Of a stretch of 64,000 bases of DNA, positions 18,058-27,481 are shown in pieces. The stretch's first letter is position 1; each line of letters begins with the position of its first letter. The stretch comes from Rhizobium mesosinicum (GTDB taxonomy: Bacteria; Pseudomonadota; Alphaproteobacteria; Rhizobiales; Rhizobiaceae). A model generated the notes under the pieces. It ran no database searches. It was not told the DNA's origin and saw nothing but the letters and a program-made list of their open reading frames with translations. Position numbers and translations under genes: made by a program. The DNA lies in the NCBI RefSeq assembly GCF_019511345.1, contig NZ_JAEUAK010000002.1, positions 558,001-622,000 on the forward strand, read 5' to 3'.

Positions 18058-18170
18058 AGAGGCAGCCTGCCTCAACCCAAACTCCTGACAGCCGCAATCT
18101 TCCGTTGCCTGTCGGCAAGTGCTTGATTATCTTTCTATTAGGTAGTCGAATCATGCCGCGGAGGGGTGCC

Positions 18171-21098
18171 ATGACGGAGGAAGCGCTTGTGGACCGCATG
18201 GCGCTGCCGCGCCCCGATGTGACGGCGTCCGAAGCCGCGGATATTCTGCTTTCCCATTACGGGCTTTCCGGCTCGCTGTCCGAACTCGGCAGCCAGCAGG
18301 ACCGCAACTACCGGCTCGACACGGAAGACGGCCGCTACGTGCTGAAGATCTGCCATGCCGCCTACGAGACGGAGGAACTCAACGCGCAGAATGCGGCGAT
18401 CCATCATTTGCGCGCCAAGGCGAGTGCGCCGCGTGTTCCAAACGTGATGACATCCACCGAGGGGCAGGAGATCGTTTTCGTCAACGTGCGGGAGCAGGAT
18501 TATCAGGTCCGTTTGCTGGAATATCTCGAAGGCGAAGGCCTGACGCACCGCACCTATCTGGCGCCGACTTCGATCGCAGCGCTCGGCGCGCTTTGCGCGC
18601 GGCTGGCCGAGGCGCTCGCCGATTTTACCCACCCCGGTCTCGATCGCAGCCTGCAATGGGACCTGCGCCGCGCCGGGCCTGTGGCCGTGCAACTGCTTTC
18701 CTCCATCACCGACAGCGCCGCGCGCGACAGGATCGCCAAGACGATGGTCATGGCCGTGCGTCGTATCCAGCCGCTTGCGCCGTCGCTGAGGCTGCAGGCG
18801 GTTCATCATGACGTAACGGGCGACAATGTCGTCAGTCGTGCTGATGCGCATGGGCGGCCTGTTCCCGACGGAGTGATCGATTTCGGCGACATCATCCGCG
18901 GCTGGCTGGTCGGCGATCTTGCCGTGACCTGTGCCTCTCTGCTGCGTCAGGCAGATGGCGATCCCTTTTACATCCTGCCGGCGGTGAAGGCCTATCACGA
19001 GATTTATCCGCTGATCGAGGACGAGCTGAAGGCACTCTGGCCGCTTATCGTGGCGCGCGCGGTGATCCTCGTCGCCAGCGGCGAGCAGCAGATCGCGATC
19101 GATCCTGACAATGACTATGTCCGAGGAAACCTGGAGGGCGACCGGCGAATCTTCGATACGGCGATATCCGTGCCGTTCGAACTGATGGAAGCGGCCATCC
19201 TGAAAGCGGCGGGTGTCGATATTGCCGGTATCAATACGACAGATTGGCAGCCGCTCCTGCCGGAAATCGACCCTGCATCCGTTGCCTATGTCGATCTCGG
19301 CGTACGGAGCCCGCATTTTTCCGATGGCAACTGGCTGGCGACCGATATGGACTGGCGGCTTCTTGCCCGCGCGGCGGCGGAAACGGGGGCTGCGGCAACG
19401 CGTTACGGCGAATATCGCCTGTCCCGCGCCGGCTTGCACCATGCGAAAGCCCAGGCGACCTATGCCCTTCACACGGATATCTGCCTTGCAGCGGGCAGCA
19501 TCGTTGCAGCACCCTTCCCCGGTAGGATCACTTGGTACGACCAGCATCTGGTCCTCACAGGCGCCGATATAAAGCTGCATATCGACGGCATCGAACTTTC
19601 AGTCGCTGATGGCAGCGAGGTCGATGCCGGTCAGCTGCTTGGCACGGTTTCCGGCGAGACGTCCTCACTCGGTGGGTTGCGCCTGCAGCTTTGCAGCATC
19701 GCCGGCTTCGAGCCGCCGCTCTTTGCGACGCCGCGGCAAGCCGCGGCGTGGTCCGCGCTCTGCCCCTCGCCTTCGGTGCTCCTCGGGCCGGATGCCGATG
19801 CACCAAAACCTGAAACGGCAGCGCTTCTCGAGCTGCGGCAGGCCCATTTCGCCAGTCCGCAGAAGAATTACTACGAGCGCCCGCCGCAGATCGAGCGCGG
19901 CTGGAAGGAGCATCTCTTCGATATCGAAGGGCGTGCCTATCTGGACATGGTCAACAATGTCACGATCCTCGGCCATGGCCATCCGCGCATGGCCGAAGCG
20001 ATCGGCCAGCAATGGCTGATGCTGAATACCAATTCACGCTTCCACTATGCCGCCGTTGCAGAATTTTCGGAGAGCCTCGCGTCTCTGGCCCCTGACGGCC
20101 TGGATGCCGTGTTCCTCGTCAACAGCGGCTCGGAAGCCAACGATCTGGCGCTGCGGCTTGCCTGGGCGCATAGCGGCAAGCGTAACATGCTCTGCCTGCT
20201 GGAGGGCTATCACGGCTGGTCGGTGGCAAGCGACGCGGTCTCCACTTCGATCGCCGACAATCCGCAGGCGTTGACGACAAGGCCGGACTGGGTTCATGCC
20301 GTCGTTTCCCCCAACACCTATCGCGGCCAGTTCCGCGGGCCGGAATCGACTGCGGACTATCTCGGCAGCGTGATGCCGGTGCTGGAGGCCATCGATGCCA
20401 AGGGAGAGGGGCTCGCTGGCTTCATCGCCGAATCGGTCTATGGCAATGCCGGCGGTATTCCGCTGCCCGAAGGCTATCTGACGGAGGTCTACCGGCAGGT
20501 GCGGGAGCGCGGCGGCCTCTGCATTGCCGACGAGGTGCAGGTCGGCTACGGGCGGCTCGGCCATTATTTCTGGGGCTTCGAGCAGCAAGGCGTCGTACCC
20601 GATATCATCACCATCGCCAAGGGAATGGGCAACGGCCACCCGCTCGGCGCCGTCATCACCACGAAGGAGATCGCCGCCTCGCTGGAGAAGGAGGGTTATT
20701 TTTTCTCCTCGGCCGGCGGCAGCCCGGTCAGTTGCGTTGCCGGCATGACGGTCCTCGACGTGCTGGCCGAGGAGCGTTTGCAGGACAATGCCCGGGAGGT
20801 GGGCGATCATTTGAAGGCGCGGCTGGCGGCACTGATCGACAGCTACCCGATGGTCGGCGCCGTGCATGGCATGGGCCTTTATCTCGGCCTCGAATTCGTG
20901 CGTGACAGAGTGACGCTGGAGCCGGCGACCGGAGAGACGACGTCGATCTGCGACCGGCTCTTAGAACTCGGGGTCATCATGCAGCCGACGGGCGATCACC
21001 TGAATGTGTTGAAGATCAAGCCACCGCTCTGCCTGAGCGAACAAAGTGCTGATTTCTTCGTCGACATGCTGGAAAAGGTGCTCCGGGAAGGCTGGTAG
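18171..21098 (+). CDS. Kinase / M23-like / class III aminotransferase fusion
   Basis: A 975-residue three-part protein. The ATG at 18171 has GGAGGGG 5 bases upstream; an ATG at 18105 lacks this. Residues about 20-340 are an aminoglycoside-phosphotransferase-like kinase with the catalytic HHDVTGDN loop and metal-binding VIDFGD. About 385-550 is an M23/LytM-like beta domain ([30 protein letters not shown]) in which the usual metal ligands HxxxD and HxH are not apparent. About 560-975 is a class III PLP enzyme with [29 protein letters not shown] and the PLP lysine in [12 protein letters not shown]. The closest eukaryotic logic is hydroxylysine kinase plus phospholyase (AGPHD1 and AGXT2L), suggesting phosphorylation then elimination on one chain. 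The substrate is unknown. Confidence 0.88.
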   Translation: MTEEALVDRMALPRPDVTASEAADILLSHYGLSGSLSELGSQQDRNYRLDTEDGRYVLKICHAAYETEELNAQNAAIHHLRAKASAPRVPNVMTSTEGQEIVFVNVREQDYQVRLLEYLEGEGLTHRTYLAPTSIAALGALCARLAEALADFTHPGLDRSLQWDLRRAGPVAVQLLSSITDSAARDRIAKTMVMAVRRIQPLAPSLRLQAVHHDVTGDNVVSRADAHGRPVPDGVIDFGDIIRGWLVGDLAVTCASLLRQADGDPFYILPAVKAYHEIYPLIEDELKALWPLIVARAVILVASGEQQIAIDPDNDYVRGNLEGDRRIFDTAISVPFELMEAAILKAAGVDIAGINTTDWQPLLPEIDPASVAYVDLGVRSPHFSDGNWLATDMDWRLLARAAAETGAAATRYGEYRLSRAGLHHAKAQATYALHTDICLAAGSIVAAPFPGRITWYDQHLVLTGADIKLHIDGIELSVADGSEVDAGQLLGTVSGETSSLGGLRLQLCSIAGFEPPLFATPRQAAAWSALCPSPSVLLGPDADAPKPETAALLELRQAHFASPQKNYYERPPQIERGWKEHLFDIEGRAYLDMVNNVTILGHGHPRMAEAIGQQWLMLNTNSRFHYAAVAEFSESLASLAPDGLDAVFLVNSGSEANDLALRLAWAHSGKRNMLCLLEGYHGWSVASDAVSTSIADNPQALTTRPDWVHAVVSPNTYRGQFRGPESTADYLGSVMPVLEAIDAKGEGLAGFIAESVYGNAGGIPLPEGYLTEVYRQVRERGGLCIADEVQVGYGRLGHYFWGFEQQGVVPDIITIAKGMGNGHPLGAVITTKEIAASLEKEGYFFSSAGGSPVSCVAGMTVLDVLAEERLQDNAREVGDHLKARLAALIDSYPMVGAVHGMGLYLGLEFVRDRVTLEPATGETTSICDRLLELGVIMQPTGDHLNVLKIKPPLCLSEQSADFFVDMLEKVLREGW

Positions 21099-21621
21099 GC
21101 GGCGGTTTTCGCCGTTAACCAATTCGGTCTTTTCGAGGCTTTCCGATTTTTAGAGAACTGCCCATTGCCGGAATCAAATGAACTTCCTATGTCTGCCTCG
21201 GCGATGACGAGAGCATCTCGAACCGTCACACGGATTGCACGAAGGCGTGATAGAATTCTTTCTGCAAACGCAAATGTGATGGAATGAAATTTTCCGGATC
21301 GTCGAGATTTTGACATGTTTCGGAATATGTTTCTCACAGGTCATCGACTATTCTCTACTAAGTTTGTAGATTATAGAGATGCTCCTTAACCGGTCCCGGG
21401 TTCTGCCGGGATCAATGCAAGTGCAACGCCAACATAAGGATCGAGACATGATTGATATCGAAATTCTCGCCAAAGTCCTTGGGCGATCTGTGCTTGGCAA
21501 TGACCGTCCGGGCGCCCTCTCCCGCCCGAACTGTCGAATGTGACATTCGTCCTTCCTTTCAACGGTACCAGACAAGTCAATTCGCCATAGCCTGCGCATC
21601 CGCGCGGCAGGAGTTCTATGT
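21099..21621. other. Long intergenic region with palindromes
   Basis: About 520 bases with no credible gene. Three symmetric elements are visible: CCCGG-GTTCTG-CCGGG (about 21395-21410), GGGCG...CGCCC near 21520-21537 and the perfect 15-base palindrome CGAATGT-G-ACATTCG (21535-21549). The last lies about 70 bases before the small ORF at 21622 and could be an operator or part of a 5' leader. The minus-strand frames here lack start signals and typical codon use. Confidence 0.5.
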
Positions 21622-21816
21622 ATGAAAAAAGAAGTTATCGAATATGCAGGCGTCCCGGTCGGGATCGTCATTCCGGATGAAGATCGGCTGAAGTTCATCG
21701 CCGTCAAGTTCCATGTCCATGACCTCGATGAGCAGCATTTCAGCTCGCCCGCCGAGGTGAGGCTGGCCATTCACGATCTGATGACCCGCCGCCACCCGAA
21801 GCCCCTTCATGCCTGA
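21622..21816 (+). CDS. Small conserved-looking protein of unknown function
   Basis: A 64-residue ORF, MKKEVIEYAGVPVGIVIPDE at its start, then DRLKFIAVKFHVHDLDEQHF and a basic tail MTRRHPKPLHA. GGCAGGAG lies about 7 bases upstream of the ATG and a strong terminator follows, so it looks like a real monocistronic gene. It is soluble and acidic/His-rich in the middle. No family is recognised with certainty; short proteins of this kind are common in Rhizobium genomes. Confidence 0.6.
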   Translation: MKKEVIEYAGVPVGIVIPDEDRLKFIAVKFHVHDLDEQHFSSPAEVRLAIHDLMTRRHPKPLHA

Positions 21817-21852
21817 CGCAGAAGGAGGCTTCCATACTATCAGCGGATTTCC

Positions 21853-21886
21853 GACCGGCCCGGCAAAACGGGCCGGTCTTGTTTTT
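21853..21886 (+). terminator. Rho-independent terminator
   Basis: A perfect 10-bp stem GACCGGCCCG / CGGGCCGGTC with a 6-nt loop (GCAAAA), followed by TTGTTTTT. It lies 36 bases after the small ORF ending at 21816. Confidence 0.85.
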
Positions 21887-21955
21887 GCCCATCTTGTTTT
21901 TTGAAGGCATTTGACTTCCTATCGGCGCGCGTCCCTTCAAGACAGGAGTCCGTGC

Positions 21956-22951
21956 TTGTCCGATCTTCTCAATCTCCTTACCGATATCGAAGGCGTCTCC
22001 GTCGGCCATGCAACCGATCTCTCGCTTGGTTCAGGCGTCACCGCCATCATTTTCGATGAAGCGGCAGTCGCCTCCGGCAGCGTGCTCGGCGGCGCGCCAG
22101 GCGGGCGCGATACGGCGTTGCTCGACCCCTCGATGGTCGTCGATGCCGTCGACGCCTTCGTGCTGTCAGGCGGATCGGCCTTCGGTCTCGACGCGGCAGG
22201 CGGCGTGCAGGCCGGATTGCGGGAGATGGGACGCGGATTCCAAGTGGGCCCGGTGCGGATTCCGATCGTACCACAGGCGATCCTGATGGACCTGCTGAAC
22301 GGCGGCGACAAGGATTGGGGCGTGCATTCGCCCTATCGGGAGATGGGATATGAGGCCGTCAAGGCGGCCCGCAAGGGCGCTTTCGGTCTCGGCACGATCG
22401 GAGCCGGCACCGGTGCGACAACCGCAACCTTCAAAGGCGGGCTCGGCTCGGCCAGTGCCGTCAGCAGCGCCGGACACCGCATAGCGGCCATCGTCGCCGT
22501 CAACGCCGTCGGCTCTGTGACAATCGGCGAAGGCCCGCATTTTTGGGCCGCACCCTTCGAGCGGAATGCAGAATTCGGCGGGCTCGGTCTGCCCAGCCTG
22601 ATGGACCACAGCCTGCGGCTGAAGGGTGTGAACACGACGGCCACGACGATCGGCGCCATCGTCACCGACGCGTCGCTGATCAAGGCGGAAGCACACCGGC
22701 TTTCCGTCGCCGCCCATGATGGGCTGGCGCGCGCGGTGCTGCCTGCCCATCTGCCGCTCGACGGCGATACGATTTTTGCGGCGTCCACCGGCAAACACAA
22801 GCGCAACGACATGGCAAGCCTGATGGAATTGTGCCATCTCGCCGGGGTCGTCATGGCGCGGGCGATCGCGCGCGGCGTCTACGAGGCGACGGCGCTTCCG
22901 GTGCCGGGCGCGTTGCCGGCGTGGCGCGACCGCTATGCGGCCGCACGCTGA
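21956..22951 (+). CDS. P1-family peptidase (DmpA-like aminopeptidase)
   Basis: An autoprocessing Ntn-type aminopeptidase of the DmpA/BapA/P1 family, 331 residues from a TTG start at 21956, which has AGGAG 8 bases upstream; TTG 21911 is less likely. It shows LTDIEGVSVGHATD, VLGGAPGGRDTALLDP, FVLSGGSAFGLDAAGGV and GTIGAGTGATTATFKGG. GVNTTATTIGAIVTDA fits the autocleavage site, where a Thr becomes the nucleophile of the beta chain. Family members release N-terminal D- or beta-amino acids from small peptides. It precedes a LysR gene and a peptide-type transporter, suggesting use of unusual peptides or amides. Confidence 0.9.
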   Translation: MSDLLNLLTDIEGVSVGHATDLSLGSGVTAIIFDEAAVASGSVLGGAPGGRDTALLDPSMVVDAVDAFVLSGGSAFGLDAAGGVQAGLREMGRGFQVGPVRIPIVPQAILMDLLNGGDKDWGVHSPYREMGYEAVKAARKGAFGLGTIGAGTGATTATFKGGLGSASAVSSAGHRIAAIVAVNAVGSVTIGEGPHFWAAPFERNAEFGGLGLPSLMDHSLRLKGVNTTATTIGAIVTDASLIKAEAHRLSVAAHDGLARAVLPAHLPLDGDTIFAASTGKHKRNDMASLMELCHLAGVVMARAIARGVYEATALPVPGALPAWRDRYAAAR

Positions 22952-22997
22952 CTGCTTAGACTATTCCGAAGATTGCCTTATGGCGGAGAACGGGTGA

Positions 22998-23918
22998 ATG
23001 CAGATTCGGGCGCTGATGTATTTCGACGAACTGGTGCGAACCAACTCCATGCGCCAGGCGGCCGAAAACCTGAATGTCGCACCGACCGCGATCAGCCGGC
23101 AGATCGAGAATCTCGAATACCACTTCGGCGCGCCCCTGGTGGAGCGCAGCGCCCGCGGCGTGAAGCTCACGGCTGCCGGCGAGCTCTTGGCGGCTCGCGC
23201 CGGTCGCACGCTGCGTGAGCTCGATCATGTGCAGCAGCTGATCGAGGACCTGAAGGGCTTGCAGCGCGGCCGGGTCAACATCTATGCGAATGGTGCGACC
23301 GTTGCCAATCTGCTTGCGCCGGCACTGGCAGAATTCAGCCTGAAGTATCCGAAGCTGCGCTTTGCCGTGACGATCACCAGCGCACGAGCCGCAGTCGAAG
23401 CCGTCAACAGTGCCGAGGCCGATATTGCGGTGACCCTGTTTGCGCCGCCAATGTCGGGCACCAAGGTGCGGCTGCGTTCGGAGATTACCTACGATCTTAT
23501 CACTTCTCCCAGCCATCCAGCGGCGGCGCGTCCGGATGTTCCCCTGAAGGAACTGGCCGATTACGCGCTGGCACTGCCGGATCAATCCTTCGGTTTCCGT
23601 CAGGCCTTCGATGCGCTCTTCGAGAAGGAAGGACTGAGCCTCGATCCGGTGTTCGTGACGAGTTCGCTCGAAATGCTGAAGGAGCTGGTTCTGAGCGGCG
23701 CAGCCGTGACGCTGCTGCCGGCACTGACCGTTCGCCGCGAGACCGAGGCCGGGCAGCTCCGCGCCATTCCGCTTGCCGGCAAGACCAGCATCCGCACCCA
23801 TGTGGATCTCTGTGTGGCCCCCGACCGGCAGCTTTCCTTTGCCGCGACCAAGCTGCTCGATTTCATTGAACGCTTCATGCGCGAGCGTTCGAATCGCAAG
23901 ACCGTCAGCAAAGAGTAA
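22998..23918 (+). CDS. LysR-family transcriptional regulator
   Basis: A 306-residue DNA-binding regulator. The N-terminal winged HTH reads MYFDELVRTNSMRQAAENL then APTAISRQIENLEYHFGAPL, and LTAAGELLAARA follows. The C-terminal periplasmic-binding-like effector domain spans about 90-295. It lies between the P1 peptidase gene and the transporter genes, all on the same strand, so it probably controls the transporter and amidase genes downstream in response to their substrate. The 145-base gap that follows carries a 7-bp inverted repeat that may be its operator or its terminator. Confidence 0.92.
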   Translation: MQIRALMYFDELVRTNSMRQAAENLNVAPTAISRQIENLEYHFGAPLVERSARGVKLTAAGELLAARAGRTLRELDHVQQLIEDLKGLQRGRVNIYANGATVANLLAPALAEFSLKYPKLRFAVTITSARAAVEAVNSAEADIAVTLFAPPMSGTKVRLRSEITYDLITSPSHPAAARPDVPLKELADYALALPDQSFGFRQAFDALFEKEGLSLDPVFVTSSLEMLKELVLSGAAVTLLPALTVRRETEAGQLRAIPLAGKTSIRTHVDLCVAPDRQLSFAATKLLDFIERFMRERSNRKTVSKE

Positions 23919-23948
23919 AGCCGCGGCTTGCATTAGTCGGAAATTGCG

Positions 23949-23969
23949 GTGTAGCTTTTTCGGCTACAC
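23949..23969. promoter_or_regulatory. Inverted repeat before the transporter operon
   Basis: GTGTAGC-TTTTTCG-GCTACAC, perfect 7-bp arms, about 95 bases before the binding-protein gene and 30 after the LysR gene. It may be a regulator binding site. A terminator is less likely because no T-run follows. Confidence 0.4.
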
Positions 23970-24062
23970 TGAAAACACAAAATCGTCATTGTGTGTGCAC
24001 TGGCGTAATGTCACTCTACTTGCAAAAGGATTCCGCCCCAGCGGAACCAGACAGGGGAACAG

Positions 24063-25592
24063 ATGATCAAGGTTTCGCTCGCGCCATCGGCGCGTCTCAT
24101 GCGGCGCATCTCCGTGGGCGCTGCCCTTTCCGCCGGCATCATGATGCTGGCACAGACGCCCGCCGAGGCCGCAAAAACCACACTCAGTCTCGGCATGAGC
24201 GTCGAGCCTGCCGGACTCGACCCGACGATCGCCGCGCCCGTCGCGATCGGCCAGGTGACTTGGCAGAACATCTTCGAAGGGTTGGTCAGCATCGACGAGA
24301 CTGGCAAGGTGCAGCCGCAGCTCGCCAAGAGCTGGGAGATTTCTCCCGATGGGCTGACCTATACGTTCAAGCTGCAGACGGGGGTCAAATTCCACGATGG
24401 CGAGGCCTTTGATTCCTCTGCCGCCAAGTTTGCCCTCGACCGCGCCCGCGGCAAGGATTCCGTCAATCCGCAGAAGCGCTTCTTCGCATCGATCGCCTCC
24501 ATTGACGCGCCGAATGCCGAAACGCTGGTGCTGCATCTTTCCAACCCGACCGGCAGCCTGATCTACTGGCTTGGCTGGCCGGCCTCCGTCATGGTCGGGC
24601 CGAAGTCCGCCGATAACGACAAAACGACGCCTGTCGGCACCGGGCCGTTCAAATTCTCAACCTGGGCCAAGGGCGATCATGTGGAACTCGTCAAGAATGC
24701 CGACTACTGGAACAGGGACGGCGCTGCCAAACTCGACAAGGTCACCTTCCGCTTCATCAACGATCCGCAGGCACAGGCCGCGGCACTGAAATCCGGCGAT
24801 CTCGACGCCTTTCCGGAATTTGCCGCACCGGAACTGATGAGTTCCTTCGATGGCGACGCGCGTCTTGCGACCAAGGTCGGCAATACCGAACTCAAGGTCG
24901 TTGCCGGCATGAACAATGCCCGAAAGCCGTTCGACGACAAGCGCGTACGCCAGGCGCTGATGATGGCGATCGACCGCCAGACCGTCATCGATGGCGCCTG
25001 GTCCGGCCTCGGCACCACGATCGGCAGCCATTACACGCCGAACGATCCCGGCTATCAGGATATGACCGGCGTGCTGCCCTACAATGTCGAAAAGGCAAAG
25101 GCGCTGCTTGCCGAGGCCGGCTATCCCAGCGGCTTCACCTTCACGATTAAATCGCCGCAGATGGCTTATGCGCCGCGCAGCGCACAGGTGATGCAGGCGA
25201 TGTTGGCCGAGATCGGCGTGACGATGAATATCGAGCCCACGGAATTTCCGGCGAAGTGGGTGAAGGATGTGATGACCGGCCGCGATTACGACATGACCAT
25301 TGTCGCCCATGCCGAACCGATGGACATCGATATCTATTCGCGTGACCCCTATTACTTCAACTACAAGAACCCCGCCTTCAACGAGCTGATGAAGAAGGTG
25401 CAGGAGACGACCGATCCGGCCGAGCAGGCCAAGATCTACGGCGAAGCCCAAAAGATCCTCGCCGAGGACGTGCCGGCGCTCTACCTTTTCGTCATGCCCA
25501 AGCTCGGTGTCTGGGACAAGAAACTGAGGGGATTGTGGGAGAACGAGCCGATCCCTTCCAACGTTCTCCGCAACGTCTCCTGGGAAGAGTAG
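24063..25592 (+). CDS. ABC transporter substrate-binding protein, family 5
   Basis: A periplasmic binding protein of the dipeptide/oligopeptide/nickel class (SBP_bac_5), 509 residues with a signal peptide ending near QTPAEAAKT. Typical motifs are LSLGMSVEPAGLDPTIAAP, KSWEISPDGLTYTFKLQTGVKFHDGE, TPVGTGPFKF, RVRQALMMAIDRQTVID and the C-terminal EDVPALYLFVMPKLG. It delivers small peptides or related amides to the two permeases that follow. The ligand is not visible; the downstream amidase and the upstream P1 peptidase hint at amide or peptide compounds. Confidence 0.93.
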   Translation: MIKVSLAPSARLMRRISVGAALSAGIMMLAQTPAEAAKTTLSLGMSVEPAGLDPTIAAPVAIGQVTWQNIFEGLVSIDETGKVQPQLAKSWEISPDGLTYTFKLQTGVKFHDGEAFDSSAAKFALDRARGKDSVNPQKRFFASIASIDAPNAETLVLHLSNPTGSLIYWLGWPASVMVGPKSADNDKTTPVGTGPFKFSTWAKGDHVELVKNADYWNRDGAAKLDKVTFRFINDPQAQAAALKSGDLDAFPEFAAPELMSSFDGDARLATKVGNTELKVVAGMNNARKPFDDKRVRQALMMAIDRQTVIDGAWSGLGTTIGSHYTPNDPGYQDMTGVLPYNVEKAKALLAEAGYPSGFTFTIKSPQMAYAPRSAQVMQAMLAEIGVTMNIEPTEFPAKWVKDVMTGRDYDMTIVAHAEPMDIDIYSRDPYYFNYKNPAFNELMKKVQETTDPAEQAKIYGEAQKILAEDVPALYLFVMPKLGVWDKKLRGLWENEPIPSNVLRNVSWEE

Positions 25593-25634
25593 ATATCCGA
25601 TGCGGGCGGCGGCTGACAGGGTGATGAAGACGAT

Positions 25635-26582
25635 ATGATCGCGCTGCTTTCCCGCCGCCTCGCCGGCCTCGTCATCAGTCTCCTCGTCGTATCGCTGGTG
25701 ATCTTCGCCGTCATGGATCTGCTGCCGGGCGATCCCGCTTCGATCATGCTCGGCACTTCCGCCAGTCCCGAAACGCTGGCGGCGCTGCGGCACGAGCTCG
25801 GTCTCGACCAGCCGCTCATCCTGCGCTACGGCCAATGGCTCACCGGCGTCTTCTCCGGCAATCTCGGACAATCCTATACCTACGGCGTCCCGGTCGCCGG
25901 GCTGATTGTCGAACGTCTGGCCGTGACGCTGCCGCTCGCGCTGATGGCGGTCGTGCTTTCCGTGCTGATCGCCTTGCCGCTCGGTGTGCTGGCAGCGGCG
26001 CGCCGCGGCGGTATCGTGGATGCAATCGCCACCGTCTTCTCGCAGGTGAGCATCGCCGTGCCAGCGTTCTGGGTGGCGCTGCTGCTCATCATCCTGTTTT
26101 CCACGACACTCGGGTTGATGCCGGCAGGCGGCTTTCCGGGATGGGACGCCGGGCCTCTGCCGGCATTGCAGGCGCTGGTGATGCCGGCCGTGGCGCTGGC
26201 CCTGCCGCAGGCCGGCGTGCTGACCCGCGTGGCGCGATCCGCCGTGCTCGACACGATGCATGAGGATTTCGCCCGCACGGCCGTCGCAAAGGGGCTGTCA
26301 CGCAGCACAGTGCTCTGGCGGCATATCGTGCCGAACGCACTGGTGCCGATCCTGACCATCCTCGGGCTGCAGTTCACTTTTCTCGTCGCCGGCGCAGTGC
26401 TGGTCGAAAACGTCTTCAACCTTCCCGGCCTCGGGCGGCTTGCCTTTCAGGCGCTCTCCCAGCGCGACATCATTGTCATGCAGGATGTCGTGCTGTTCTT
26501 CGCGGGACTCGTCATCGTCATGAACTTCATCGTCGATCTCTCCTATCTCGCGATCGACCCGCGCATGCGAAAGGCGGCATGA
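25635..26582 (+). CDS. ABC transporter permease (DppB type)
   Basis: An inner-membrane permease of 315 residues with six predicted TM segments. LVSLVIFAVMDLLPGDPASIML near the N-terminus is the DppB/OppB signature, and the EAA-like loop DFARTAVAKGLSRSTVLWRHIVPNA contacts the ATPase. FLVAGAVLVENVFNLPGLG completes the family pattern. It lies 42 bases after the binding-protein gene and overlaps the next permease by 4. Confidence 0.94.
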   Translation: MIALLSRRLAGLVISLLVVSLVIFAVMDLLPGDPASIMLGTSASPETLAALRHELGLDQPLILRYGQWLTGVFSGNLGQSYTYGVPVAGLIVERLAVTLPLALMAVVLSVLIALPLGVLAAARRGGIVDAIATVFSQVSIAVPAFWVALLLIILFSTTLGLMPAGGFPGWDAGPLPALQALVMPAVALALPQAGVLTRVARSAVLDTMHEDFARTAVAKGLSRSTVLWRHIVPNALVPILTILGLQFTFLVAGAVLVENVFNLPGLGRLAFQALSQRDIIVMQDVVLFFAGLVIVMNFIVDLSYLAIDPRMRKAA

Positions 26583-27445
26583 TGGCTCCCATCGTCTCCT
26601 CCGCCATCTTTCCACGGCGCCGAAGCTTCGGACTTAGTCGGCGAAAGAATCTTATCACCGGCATCATCGTCATCGGCGTCTTGGCCGCTATTGCCCTTTT
26701 ATCGCTCTTCTGGACACCGCTGCCGCCGGCCAAGATGCAGATCATTCACAAGCTGCAGCCGCCGCTCGCCTTCGGCCTGCTCGGCACGGACCAATTCGGC
26801 CGCGACGTGCTCTCCATGCTGATGGTCGGGTGCTGGAATTCACTGTCGATCGCTGTCAGCGCGGTCGCCATCGGCGGAACGCTTGGCTCGATCGCCGGCA
26901 TTTCCGCGGCTGCGATCCGCGGCCCCTACGAGACACTGCTGATGCGCGCCTGCGACGTGATCTTCGCCCTGCCGCCGATCCTTTCTGCCATGATCCTCGG
27001 CGCCTTTCTCGGGCCGGGGCGCTTTACGGCCATCACGGCAATCGCCGTCTTCATGGTGCCGGTCTTTGCACGCGTGACGCTCGCCACCTCCTTGCAGGCG
27101 TGGAGCCGCGACTATGTTCTGGCGGCGCAGGCGATCGGCAACAGCCGTTTCACGATCTCGGTCCGCCACGTGCTGCCGAACATCGTGAGCCAGATCATCG
27201 TGCATGCGGCGATCCAGCTCGGTCTTGCGATCCTGACCGAAGCCGGTCTTTCCTTCCTCGGTCTCGGCATGGCGCCGCCGGCGCCGACCTGGGGACGCAT
27301 GCTGGCAGACGCCCAGACCTTCCTTTCGCTTGCTCCGTGGCTGGCAATCCTGCCCGGCCTCGCCATAGCCCTCACCGTCTTCGGCTTCAACATGCTGGGC
27401 GACGGGCTGCGCGACCTCTTCGACCCGCGCGAAGCGAGCCGCTGA
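26579..27445 (+). CDS. ABC transporter permease (DppC type)
   Basis: The second permease, 288 residues, starting at overlapping ATGs (26579 or 26582). The N-terminal TM is followed by HKLQPPLAFGLLGTDQFGRDVLSMLM, the DppC/OppC signature. The EAA loop is SRDYVLAAQAIGNSRFTISVRH then VLPNIVSQII, followed by EAGLSFLGLGMAPPAPTWGRML. It forms the channel with the preceding permease. No ATP-binding subunit gene follows; the next gene is an amidase. The ATPases must be supplied from elsewhere in the genome. Confidence 0.94.
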   Translation: MMAPIVSSAIFPRRRSFGLSRRKNLITGIIVIGVLAAIALLSLFWTPLPPAKMQIIHKLQPPLAFGLLGTDQFGRDVLSMLMVGCWNSLSIAVSAVAIGGTLGSIAGISAAAIRGPYETLLMRACDVIFALPPILSAMILGAFLGPGRFTAITAIAVFMVPVFARVTLATSLQAWSRDYVLAAQAIGNSRFTISVRHVLPNIVSQIIVHAAIQLGLAILTEAGLSFLGLGMAPPAPTWGRMLADAQTFLSLAPWLAILPGLAIALTVFGFNMLGDGLRDLFDPREASR

Positions 27446-27481
27446 TGTCCTCCCAAGACAAAATGCCCGAAAGACCAGACC

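Noticed and set aside
21348..21770. Minus-strand frame across the long intergenic region
   Set aside because: It has no ribosome site, unusual composition, and overlaps the convincing small gene at 21622.
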